This document shows positions 19,686 to 32,228 of a DNA stretch of 64,000 bases, one piece after another. How positions within the stretch are numbered: position 1 is the stretch's first letter; every line of letters begins with the position of its first letter. Below the pieces are notes generated by a model, which was not told the origin of the DNA, made no database searches, and saw only the letters and a list, made by a program, of their open reading frames with translations. Location: NCBI GenBank assembly GCA_040954595.2, contig CM082591.2:10106001-10170000 (forward strand), read 5' to 3'. Source of the stretch: Balanoglossus misakiensis (taxonomy: Eukaryota; Hemichordata). The translations under genes and the position numbers were made by a program.

Positions 19686-22201
19686 GGGACTGTTCAGAAT
19701 TTACTTCCAAGTTGGGGATGGAGGATTTTTTATTTTCCTGGTGATTTTTTTCCATGGTCTCCCCTAGTAAATTGTGGAGGAAATATATGGTCCCTCCTTA
19801 AATTTCCTGGGGATTTTCCATGGTCCCCCTATTGTGACTTTTATGTCTAGTCTCCCCTAATTTGTCTTGGAGAAAATGGGTGGTCCCCCCCCCCCCTCTG
19901 AAAATTCTCCGCCCCCTGGAAGTAAATTCTGAACAGTCCCTTATTAAAGCCAACAGCTAGCACCCTGGCTTCTCTGCCAGAGGAGCGATAACATCGACAA
20001 AATGCAGATACACAAGAAATGAGCACTTTATTCCACAAGTGAAGTAGTCTGTTCCCTGCCCCATTCCCACCGCTGGCTGTGCCCTTTAGCGTAGCGCCGA
20101 TGGCAGTGGGAATGGGGCAGGGGACCAGACTACAAGTGAAGAACCCCAGTAACAGACGTAACGAACAAACAAACTACATGTACTAACAACAAAGCAAGAA
20201 AAGTGTCAAGCGTCGTCAAAGAAAACGAAAAAGTTCTAGCATGGTTGGTAAAAGTTATTGGTAGAAAACGAATAGGGCCTTCTACAAATGACGTCTCAGA
20301 CCCGCAAACGCCACCAGAACACAAAACACATGCACAGAACAGTTTAAGCCGGTTGTTGTATGGAGCAGCAATAATCTGCGGTTGGGCCGTCGTAGATTTT
20401 CGCTGGTGGTGAAAATAAATAAAACACGATCGATGTTCGATTTATTCCAGATCACATGCGTTTACGGCCAGGAGAGAGCATAAAAGTCTTCAAATGACCA
20501 TGTGGTGGCGCACTTTTTCCGATTGGCTGTATTTCAATTTGTTCGTGGTAAATTAATTTTGTGGAGGTGACCGGCACTGAAGCTCTTAGCTAGGATGAGG
20601 TGGGATGGAAAAATGCCCCATTTTAGCTGTTTTAAAATATACGACTATTTATAGACAAAAGGAAAATAAAACAAGCGCAAAAACATACCAAACCTAGTTT
20701 TATTAATTAAAAACAAAATTGCTGAGTAAAGGTTTTCATGTGGGCATTCACTTTGAACTTGCTAAATTAATTTAAAGAGACAAAGTCGCTCTCTCTTTGT
20801 CCTTTTGCGATGATAGAATGCTTGCTTGAAGTCTCTCGTGCAATAAATGATGTCGATTCATACATGTATGGATGGTGTATAGGTGGTCGGAATTTACATG
20901 TCTTTGCCACGACCAAACCAACAACACGTAAAATCAAAGTTTGGGTCATGAAATCGAGTTTTGTTACAGTCTAGAATTTCATGCCACCCCTTATGGTCAT
21001 ATTATTCTTGGTAGGCAAAAGTGACAAGTAGTCAAGTTTCAACACAGGCAACATTTTTTACAAACAAACCACAAAGAAGACATCAAAAGGGTGAGAATTA
21101 TAGAATGGTCAATGTGTGAAAAGTTAAGATACGTAAAGTGGCCGGGTTCAACATTAACTCATCGACTTCATATCGTCTTCATGCCATGGTTTTTGCCTGC
21201 CCTGAAAGTTCTTGTCGTTGCAGAAGTGGTTTTGACAGAAAGAATTTAGTCTTCCGGGATGTTTGTGATTATTTGAACACCAGACAATACAATGCAACCT
21301 TGACTTCCAAAATACTTACCGGCATTGCATTATCTTACCATGGTTAGGCCTACAGTGAACAAATTTTCAACAATATTTTCTGAGTTACCGCTGATATTTG
21401 TTTTGTAGTATGGATATTAAATTATACATCCCGATACAAAACAGAATGTTATAGAATCCTTCCTGAGTGATATTGAAAAAATTACCGGAATGCTACCGCC
21501 TAATCTATGGTTAGGGTTATTGCTATTATTTTATATCAGTAATCGACTTTGTGTATATCAATGTCATTTTCATAACGAAAATGAACTCGAGTCTAATGTA
21601 AACGTTACGAATTGATCGAAAGGCGCTCTGATGAATGTTAACACGAGTGCGCAGTGACAAGACATGCATCGTGCATGACAGTGACAACAGTTCCTATAGA
21701 GCAGTTAAAAAATAAACCGGCCGTCCGTAAATTTATCAGCTATTTTTTTTTATTTAGTCACGTTTTCCCTGTTGCATGCTATTAGTTCAGGGGCCAGTTT
21801 TAGCAGTGCTCTATTGAGTACTTTCGTATCGATGGATTGATCTCTCGTCCAATCAGAATGGCGGATGGTAGCATGATCCGACATATTGCGTATTACAATA
21901 GGGCTTCCTCATACAGGTCAGAACGGAGAGGTCATTCCTTTTATTTTATGACGTCTCAGCTCCTTTGTCTTTTCTGTTATAGTGTTAAAGAAATCAAACG
22001 GTTTTGTTTTGGCCGGTAAACACCGATGGATTAACTCTTAAGTCCATCGTGCATCCAAACGCAGTCGAGTCGGTTTGGTCATTGTTTATGCGACAGTAAA
22101 TGCCAAATGTGACAGAAGCATCATATTAAATGAGATAGAATACACAAACAAACAAACATACGAATAAACAAACAGGCAAACAAACAAACAAACAACCATT
22201 A
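19686..22201. repeat. 2.5-kb array, unit 8
   Basis: MITE A is 19686-19940 and MITE B 20045-20132 (loop side reads GGCTGTGCCC). Markers are AAATATATGG near 19780, AGGGTGAGAA near 21088 and TTTATGACGTC near 21945, the last shared with unit 23. Confidence 0.97.
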
Positions 22202-24696
22202 GGGACTGTTCAGAATTTACTTCCAAGTTGGGGATGGAGGATTTTTTATTTTCCTGGTGATTTTTTTCCATGGTCTCCCCTAGTAAATTGTGGAGGAAAT
22301 ATGTGGTCCCTCCTTAAATTTCCTGGGGATTTTCCATGGTCCCCCTATTGTGACTTTTATGTCTAGTCTCCCCTAATTTGTCTTGGAGAAAATGGGTGGT
22401 CCCCCCCTCTGAAAATTCTCCGCCCCCTGGAAGTAAATTCTGAACAGTCCCTTATTAAAGCCAACAGCTAGCACCCTGGCTTCTCTGCCAGAGGAGCGAT
22501 AACATCGACAAAATGCAGATACACAAGAAATGAGCACTTTATTCCACAAGTGAAGTAGTCTGTTCCCTGCCCCATTCCCACCGCTGGCTGCGCCCTTTAG
22601 CGTAGCGCCGATGGCAGTGGGAATGGGGCAGGGGACCAGACTACAAGTGAAGAACCCCAGTAACAGACGTAACGAACAAACAAACTACATGTACTAACAA
22701 CAAAGCAAGAAAAGTGTCAAGCGTCGTCAAAGAAAACGAAAAAGTTCTAGCATGGTTGGTAAAAGTTATTGGTAGAAAACGAATAGGGCCTTCTACAAAT
22801 GACGTCTCAGACCCGCAAACGCCACCAGAACACAAAACACATGCACAGAACAGTTTAAGCCGGTTTTTGTATGGAGCAGCAATAATCTGCGGTTGGGCCG
22901 TCGTAAATTTTCGCTGGTGGTGAAAATAAATAAAACACGATCGATGTTCGATTTATTCCAGATCACATGCGTTTACGGCCAGGAGAGAGCATAAAAGTCT
23001 TCAAATGACCATGTGGTGGCGCACTTTTTCCGATTGGCTGTATTTCAATTTGTTCGTGGTAAATTAATTTTGTGGAGGTGACCGGCACTGAAGCTCTTAG
23101 CTAGGATGAGGTGGGATGGAAAAATGCCCCATTTTAGCTGTTTTAAAATATACGACTATTTATAGACAAAAGGAAAATAAAACAAGCGCAAAAACATACC
23201 AAACCTAGTTTTATTAATTAAAAACAAAATTGCTGAGTAAAGGTTTTCATGTGGGCATTCACTTTGAACTTGCTAAATTAATTTAAAGAGACAAAGTCGC
23301 TCTCTCTTTGTCCTTTTGCGATGATAGAATGCTTGCTTGAATTCTCTCGTGCAATAAATGATGTCGATTCATACATGTATGGATGGTGTATAGGTGGTCG
23401 GAATTTACATGTCTTTGCCACATAAAATCAAAGTTTGGGTCATGAAATCGAGTTTTGTTACAGTCTAGAATTTCATGCCACCACTTATGGTCATATTATT
23501 CTTAGTAGGCAAAAGTGACAAGTAGTCAAGTTTCAACACATGCAACATTTTTTACAAACAAACCACAAAGAAGACATCAAAAGGGAGAGAATTATAGAAT
23601 GGTCAATGTGTGAAAAGTTAAGATACGTAAAGTGGCCGGGTTCAACATTAACTCATCGACTTCATATCGTCTTCATGCCATGGTTTTTGCCTGCCCTGAA
23701 AGTTCTTGTCGTTGCAGAAATGGTTTTGACAGAAAGAATTTAGTCTTCCGGGATGTTTGTGATTATTTGAACACCAGACAATACAATGCAACCTTGACTT
23801 CCAAAATACTTACCGGCATTGCATTATCTTACCATGGTTAGGCCTACAGTGAACAAATTTTCAACAATATTTTCTGAGTTACCGCTGATATTTGTTTTGT
23901 AGTATGGATATTAAATTATTCATCCCGATACAAATCAGAATGTTATAGAATCCTTCCTGAGTGATATTGAAAAAATTACCGGAATGCTACCGCCTAATCT
24001 ATGGTTAGGGTTATTGCTTTTATTTTATATCAGTAATCGACTTAGTGTATATCAATGTCATTTTCATAACGAAAATGAACTCGAGTCTAATGTAAACGTT
24101 ACGAATTGATCAAAAGGCGCTCTGATGAATGTTAACACGAGTGCGCAGTGACAAGACATGCATCGTGCGTGACAGTGACAACAGTTCATATAGAGCAGTT
24201 AAAAAATAAACCGGCCGTCCGTAAATTTATCAGCTATATTTTTTTTTTTTAGTCACGTTTTCCCTGTTGCATGCTATTAGTTCAGGGGCCAGTTTTAGCA
24301 GTGCTCTATTGAGTACTTTCGTATCGATGGATTGATCTCTCGTCCAATCAGAATGGCGGATGGTAGCATGATCCGACATATTGCGTATTACAATAGGGCT
24401 TCCTCATACAGGTCAGAACGGAGAGGTCATTCCTTTTATTTTAGGACGTCTCAGCTCCTTTGTCTTTTCTGTTATAGTGTTAAAGAAATCAAACGGTTTT
24501 GTTTTGGCCGGTAAACACCGATGGATTAACTCTTAAGTCCATCGTGCATCCAAACGCAGTCGAGTCGGTTTGGTCATTGTTTATGCGACAGTAAATGCCA
24601 AATGTGACAGAAGCATCATATTAAATGAGATAGAATACACAAACAAACAAACATACGAATAAACAAACAGGCAAACAAACAAACAAACAACCATTA
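22202..24696. repeat. 2.5-kb array, unit 9 (17-bp deletion)
   Basis: MITE A is 22202-22451 and MITE B 22556-22643. At about 23418 the segment between two ACG-containing repeats is missing (GCCACATAAAATC), which shortens the unit to 2,495 bp. Other variants are CGTAAATTTTCG near 22902, CTTAGTAGGC near 23501 and TTATTCATCCC near 23917. Confidence 0.97.
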
Positions 24697-27194
24697 GGGA
24701 CTGTTCAGAATTTACTTCCAAGTTGGGGATGGAGGATTTTTTATTTTCCTGGTGATTTTTTTCCATGGTCTCCCCTAGTAAATTGTGGAGGAAATATGTG
24801 GTCCCTCCTTAAATTTCCTGGGGATTTTCCATGGTCCCCCTATTGTGACTTTTATGTCTAGTCTCCCCTAATTTGTCTTGGAGAAAATGGGTGGTCCCCC
24901 CCCCCTCTGAAAATTCTCCGCCCCCTGGAAGTAAATTCTGAACAGTCCCTTATTAAAGCCAACAGCTAGCACCCTGGCTTCTCTGCCAGAGGAGCGATAA
25001 CATCGACAAAATGCAGATACACAAGAAATGAGCACTTTATTCCACAAGTGAAGTAGTCTGTTCCCTGCCCCATTCCCACCGCTGGCTGCGCCCTTTAGCG
25101 TAGCGCCGATGGCAGTGGGAATGGGGCAGGGGACCAGACTACAAGTGAAGAACCCCAGTAACAGACGTAACGAACAAACAAACTACATGTACTAACAACA
25201 AAGCAAGAAAAGTGTCAAGCGTCGTCAAAGAAAACGAAAAAGTTCTAGCATGGTTGGTAAAAGTTATTGGTAGAAAACGAATAGGGCCTTCTACAAATGA
25301 CGTCTCAGACCCGCAAACGCCACCAGAACACAAAACACATGCACAGAACAGTTTAAGCCGGTTGTTGTATGGAGCAGCAATAATCTGCGGTTGGGCCGTC
25401 GTAGATTTTCGCTGGTGGTGAAAATAAATAAAACACGATCGATGTTCGATTTATTCCAGATCACATGCGTTTACGGCCAGGAGAGAGCATAAAAGTCTTC
25501 AAATGACCATGTGGTGGCGCACTTTTTCCGATTGGCTGTATTTCAATTTGTTCGTGGTAAATTAATTTTGTGGAGGTGACCGGCACTGAAGCTCTTAGCT
25601 AGGATGAGGTGGGATGGAAAAATGCCCCATTTTAGCTGTTTTAAAATATACGACTATTTACAGACAAAAGGAAAATAAAACAAGCGCAAAAACATACCAA
25701 ACCTAGTTTTATTAATTAAAAACAAAATTGCTGAGTAAAGGTTTTCATGTGGGCATTCACTTTGAACTTGCTAAATTAATTTAAAGAGACAAAGTCGCTC
25801 TCTCTTTGTCCTTTTGCGATGATAGAATGCTTGCTTGAATTCTCTCGTGCAATAAATGATGTCGATTCATACATGTATGGATGGTGTATAGGTGGTCGGA
25901 ATTTACATGTCTTTGCCACGTAAAATCAAAGTTTGGGTCATGAAATCGAGTTTTGTTACAGTCTAGAATTTCATGCCACCACTTATGGTCATATTATTCT
26001 TGGTAGGCAAAAGTGACAAGTAGTCAAGTTTCAACACATGCAACATTTTTTACAAACAAACCACAAAGAAGACATCAAAAGGGAGAGAATTATAGAATGG
26101 TCAATGTGTGAAAAGTTAAGATACGTAAAGTGGCCGGGTTCAACATTAACTCATCGACTTCATATCGTCTTCATGCCATGGTTTTTGCCTGCCCTGAAAG
26201 TTCTTGTCGTTGCAGAAGTGGTTTTGACAGAAAGAATTTAGTCTTCCGGGATGTTTGTGATTATTTGAACACCAGACAATACAATGCAACCTTGACTTCC
26301 AAAATACTTACCGGCATTGCATTATCTTACCATGGTTAGGCCTACAGTGAACAAATTTTCAACAATATTTTCTGAGTTACCGCTGATATTTGTTTTGTAG
26401 TATGGATATTAAATTATACATCCCGATACAAATCAGAATGTTATAGAATCCTTCCTGAGTGATATTGAAAAAATTACCGGAATGCTACCGCCTAATCTAT
26501 GGTTAGGGTTATTGCTATTATTTTATATCAGTAATCGACTTTGTGTATATCAATGTCATTTTCATAACGAACATGAACTCGAGTCTAATGTAAACGTTAC
26601 GAATTGATCGAAAGGCGCTCTGATGAATGTTAACACGAGTGCGCAGTGACAAGACATGCATCGTGCGTGACAGTGACAACAGTTCATATAGAGCAGTTAA
26701 AAAATAAACCGGCCGTCCGTAAATTTATCAGCTATTTTTTTTTTATTTAGTCACGTTTTCCCTGTTGCATGCTATTAGTTCAGGGGCCAGTTTTAGCAGT
26801 GCTCTATTGAGTACTTTCGTATCGATGGATTGATCTCTCGTCCAATCAGAATGGCGGATGGTAGCATGATCCGACATATTGCGTATTACAATAGGGCTTC
26901 CTCATACAGGTCAGAACGGAGAGGTCATTCCTTTTATTTTAGGACGTCTCAGCTCCTTTGTCTTTTCTGTTATAGTGTTAAAGAAATCAAACGGTTTTGT
27001 TTTGGCCGGTAAACACCGATGGATTAACTCTTAAGTCCATCGTGCATCCAAACGCAGTCGAGTCGGTTTGGTCATTGTTTATGCGACAGTAAATGCCAAA
27101 TGTGACAGAAGCATCATATTAAATGAGATAGAATACACAAACAAACAAACATACGAATAAACAAACAGGCAAACAAACAAACAAACAACCATTA
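24697..27194. repeat. 2.5-kb array, unit 10 (same 17-bp deletion)
   Basis: MITE A is 24697-24949 and MITE B 25054-25141. The deletion is shared with unit 9 (GCCACGTAAAATC near 25916), as are TTGAATTCTC, CACTTATGG, ACACATGCAAC and CAAATCAG. The two are tandem sister copies. Private variants are ATTTACAGAC near 25656 and CGAACATGAA near 26568. Confidence 0.97.
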
Positions 27195-29709
27195 GGGACT
27201 GTTCAGAATTTACTTCCAAGTTGGGGATGGAGGATTTTTTATTTTCCTGGTGATTTTTTTCCATGGTCTCCCCTAGTAAATTGTGGAGGAAATATGTGGT
27301 CCCTCCTTAAATTTCCTGGGGATTTTCCATGGTCCCCCTATTGTGACTTTTATGTCTAGTCTCCCCTAATTTGTCTTGGAGAAAATGGGTGGTCCCCCCC
27401 CCTCTGAAAATTCTCCGCCCCCTGGAAGTAAATTCTGAACAGTCCCTTATTAAAGCCAACAGCTAGCACCCTGGCTTCTCTGCCAGAGGAGCGATAACAT
27501 CGACAAAATGCAGATACACAAGAAATGAGCACTTTATTCCACAAGTGAAGTAGTCTGTTCCCTGCCCCATTACCACCGCTGGCTGCGCCCTTTAGCGTAG
27601 CGCCGATGGCAGTGGGAATGGGGCAGGGGACCAGACTACAAGTGAAGAACCCCAGTAACAGACGTAACGAACAAACAAACTACATGTACTAACAACAAAG
27701 CAAGAAAAGTGTCAAGCGTCGTCAAAGAAAACGAAAAAGTTCTAGCATGGTTGGTAAAAGTTATTGGTAGAAAACGAATAGGGCCTTCTACAAATGACGT
27801 CTCAGACCCGCAAACGCCACCAGAACACAAAACACATGCACAGAACAGTTTAAGCCGGTTGTTGTATGGAGCAGCAATAATCTGCGGTTGGGCCGTCGTA
27901 GATTTTCGCTGGTGGTGAAAATAAATAAAACACGATCGATGTTCGATTTATTCCAGATCACATGCGTTTACGGCCAGGAGAGAGCATAAAAGTCTTCAAA
28001 TGACCATGTGGTGGCGCACTTTTTCCGATTGGCTGTATTTCAATTTGTTCGTGGTAAATTAATTTTGTGGAGGTGACCGGCACTGAAGCTCTTAGCTAGG
28101 ATGAGGTGGGATGGAAAAATGCCCCATTTTAGCTGTTTTAAAATATACGACTATTTATAGACAAAAGGAAAATAAAACAAGCGCAAAAACATACCAAACC
28201 TAGTTTTATTAATTAAAAACAAAATTGCTGAGTAAAGGTTTTCATGTGGGCATTCACTTTGAACTTGCTAAATTAATTTAAAGAGACAAAGTCGCTCTCT
28301 CTTTGTCCTTTTGCGATGATAGAATGCTTGCTTGAAGTCTCTCGTGCAATAAATTATGTCGATTCATACATGTATGGATGGTGTATAGGTGGTCGGAATT
28401 TACATGTCTTTGCCACGACCAAACCAACAACACGTAAAATCAAAGTTTGGGTCATGAAATCGAGTTTTGTTACAGTCTGGAATTTCATGCCACCCCTTAT
28501 GGTCATATTATTCTTGGTAGGCAAAAGTGACAAGTAGTCAAGTTTCAACACAGGCAACATTTTTTACAAACAAACCACAAAGAAGACATCAAAAGGGAGA
28601 GAATTATAGAATGGTCAATGTGTGAAAAGTTAAGATACGTAAAGTGGCCGGGTTCAACATTAACTCATCGACTTCATATCGTCTTCATGCCATGGTTTTT
28701 GCCTGCCCTGAAAGTTCTTGTCGTTGCAGAAGTGGTTTTGACAGAAAGAATTTAGTCTTCCGGGATGTTTGTGATTATTTGAACACCAGACAATACAATG
28801 CAACCTTGACTTCCAAAATACTTACCGGCATTGCATTATCTTACCATGGTTAGGCCTACAGTGAACAAATTTTCAAAAATATTTTCTGAGTTACCGCTGA
28901 TATTTGTTTTGTAGTATGGATATTAAATTATACATCCAGATACATAGCAGAATGTTATAGAATCCTTCCTGAGTGATATTGAAAAAATTACCGGAATGCT
29001 ACCGCCTAATCTATGGTTAGGGTTATTGCTATTATTTTATATCAGTAATCGACTTTGTGTATATCAATGTCATTTTCATAACGAAAATGAACTCGAGTCT
29101 AATGTAAACGTTACGAATTGATCGAAAGGCGCTCTGATGAATGTTAACACGAGTGCGCAGTGACAAGACATGCATCGTGCATGACAGTGACAACAGTTCC
29201 TATAGAGCAGTTAAAAAATAAACCGGCCGTCCGTAAATTTATCAGCTATATTTTTTTTTATTTAGTCACGTTTTTCCTGTTGCATGCTATTAGTTCAGGG
29301 GCCAGTTTTAGCAGTGCTCTATTGAGTACTTTCGTATCGATGGATTGATCTCTCGTCCAATCAGAATGGCGGATGGTAGCATGATCCGACATATTGCGTA
29401 TTACAATAGGGCTTCCTCATACAGGTCAGAACGGCGAGGTCATTCCTTTTATTTTAGGACGTCTCAGCTCCTTTGTCTTTTCTGTTATAGTGTTAAAGAA
29501 ATCAAACGGTTTTGTTTTGGCCGGTAAACACCGATGGATTAACTCTTAAGTCCATCGTGCATCCAAACGCAGTCGAGTCGGTTTGGTCATTGTTTATGCG
29601 ACAGTAAATGCCAAATGTGACAGAAGCATCATATTAAATGAGATAGAATACACAAACAAACAAACATACGAATAAACAAACAGGCAAACAAACAAACAAA
29701 CAACCATTA
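27195..29709. repeat. 2.5-kb array, unit 11 (partner of unit 16)
   Basis: MITE A is 27195-27446 and MITE B 27551-27638, with the arm change CATTACCACC. Shared with unit 16 at +12.59 kb: AAATTATGTCG, CAGTCTGGAA, TCAAAAATATT, TACATAGCAG, CGTTTTTCC and ACGGCGAGG. Private: CATCCAGATAC near 28934. Confidence 0.97.
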
Positions 29710-32228
29710 GGGACTGTTCAGAATTTACTTCCAAGTTGGGGATGGAGGATTTTTTATTTTCCTGGTTATTTTTATCCATGGTCTCCCCTAGTAAATTGTG
29801 GAGGAAATATGTGGTCCCTCCTTAAATTTCCTGGGGATTTTCCATGGTCCCCCTATTGTGACTTTTATGTCTAGTCTCCCCTAATTTGTCTTGGAGAAAA
29901 TGGGTGGTCCCCCCCCCCCCCTCTGAAAATTCTCCGCCCCCTGGAAGTAAATTCTGAACAGTCCCTTATTAAAGCCAACAGCTAGCACCCTGGCTTCTCT
30001 GCCAGAGGAGCGATAACATCGACAAAATGCAGATACACAAGAAATGAGCACTTTATTCCACAAGTGAAGTAGTCTGTTCCCTGCCCCATTCCCACCGCTG
30101 GCTGCGCCCTTTAGCGTAGCGCCGATGGCAGTGGGAATGGGGCAGGGGACCAGACTACAAGTGAAGAACCCCAGTAACAGACGTAACGAACAAACAAACT
30201 ACATGTACTAACAACAAAGCAAGAAAAGTTTCAAGCGTCGTCAAAGAAAACGAAAAAGTTCTAGCATGGTTGGTAAAAGTTATTGGTAGAAAACGAATAG
30301 GGCCTTCTACAAATGACGTCTCAGACCCGCAAACGCCACCAGAACACAAAACACATGCACAGAACAGTTTAAGCCGGTTGTTGTATGGAGCAGCAATAAT
30401 CTGCGGTTGGGCCGTCGTAGATTTTCGCTGGTGGTGAAAATAAATAAAACACGGTCGATGTTCGATTTATTCCAGATCACATGCGTTTACGGCCAGGAGA
30501 GAGCATAAAAGTCTTCAAATGACCATGTGGTGGCGCACTTTTTCCGATTGGCTGTATTTCAATTTGTTCGTGGTAAATTAATTTTGTGGAGGTGACCGGC
30601 ACTGAAGCTCTTAGCTAGGATGAGGTGGGATGGAAAAATGCCCCATTTTAGCTGTTTTAAAATATACGACTATTTATAGACAAAAGGAAAACAAAACAAG
30701 CGCAAAAACATACCAAACCTAGTTTTATTAATTAAAAACAAAATTGCTGAGTAAAGGTTTTCATGTGGGCATTCACTTTGAACTTGCTAAATTAATTTAA
30801 AGAGACAAAGTCGCTCTCTCTTTGTCCTTTTGCGATGATAGAATGCTTGCTTGAAGTCTCTCGTGCAATAAATGATGTCGATTCATACATGTATGGATGG
30901 TGTATAGGTGGTCGGAATTTACATGTCTTTGCCACGACCAAACCAACAACACGTAAAATCAAAGTTTGGGTCATGAAATCGAGTTTTGTTACAGTCTAGA
31001 ATTTCATGCCACCCCTTATGGTCATATTATTCTTGGTAGGCAAAAGTGACAAGTAGTCAAGTTTCAACACAGGCAAAATTTTTTACAAACAAACCACAAA
31101 GAAGACATCAAAAGGGAGAGAATTATAGAATGGTCAATGTGTGAAAAGTTAAGATAGGTAAAGTGGCCGGGTTCAACATTAACTCATCGACTTCATATCG
31201 TCTTCATGCCATCGTTTTTGCCTGCCCTGAAAGTTCTTGTCGTTGCAGAAGTGGTTTTGACAGAAAGAATTTAGTCTTCCGGGATGTTTGTGATTATTTG
31301 AACACCAGACAATACAATGCAACCTTGACTTCCAAAATACTTACCGGCATTGCATTATCTTAGCATGGTTAGGCCTACAGTGAACAAATGTTCAACAATA
31401 TTTTCTGAGTTACCGCTGATATTTGTTTTGTAGTATGGATATTAAATTATACATCCCGATACAAAACAGAATGTTATAGAATCCTTCCTGAGTGATATTG
31501 AAAAAATTACCGGAATGCTACCACCTAATCTATGGTTAGGGTTATTGCTATTATTTTATATCAGTAATCGACTTTGTGTATATCAATGTCATTTTCATAA
31601 CGAAAATGAACTCGAGTCTAATGTAAACGTTACGAATTGATCGAAAGGCGCTCTGATGAATGTTAACACGAGTAGGCAGTGACAAGACATGCATCGTGCA
31701 TGACAGTGACAACAGTTCCTATAGAGCAGTTAAAAAATAAACCGGCCGTCCGTAAATTTATCAGCTATATTTTTTTTTATTTAGTCACGTTTTCCCTGTT
31801 GCATGCTATTAGTTCAGGGGCCACTTTTAGCAGTGCTCTATTGAGTACTTTCGTATCGATGGATTGATCTCTCGTCCAATCAGAATGGCGGATGGTAGCA
31901 TGATCCGACATATTGCGTATTACAATAGGGCTTCCTCATACAGGTCAGAACGGAGAGGTCATTCCTTTTATTTTAGGACGTCTCAGCTCCTTTGTCTTTT
32001 CTGTTATAGTGTTAAATAAATCAAACGGTTTTGTTTTGGCCGGTAAACACTGATGGATTAACTCTTAAGTCCATCGTGCATCCAAACGCAGTCGAGTCGG
32101 TTTGGTCATTGTTTATGCGACAGTAAATGCCAAATGTGACAGAAGCATCATATTAAATGAGATAGAATACACAAACAAACAAACATACGAATAAACAAAC
32201 AGGCAAACAAACAAACAAACAACCATTA
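29710..32228. repeat. 2.5-kb array, unit 12 (partner of unit 17)
   Basis: MITE A is 29710-29965 with 13 C in its C run; MITE B is 30070-30157. At least ten variants recur only in unit 17, among them GGTTATTTTTATCC, AAGTTTCAAG, CACGGTCG, GCCATCGTT, CTTAGCATGG, CCACCTAATC, GAGTAGGCAG, GGCCACTTTT and ACACTGATGG. Confidence 0.97.
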
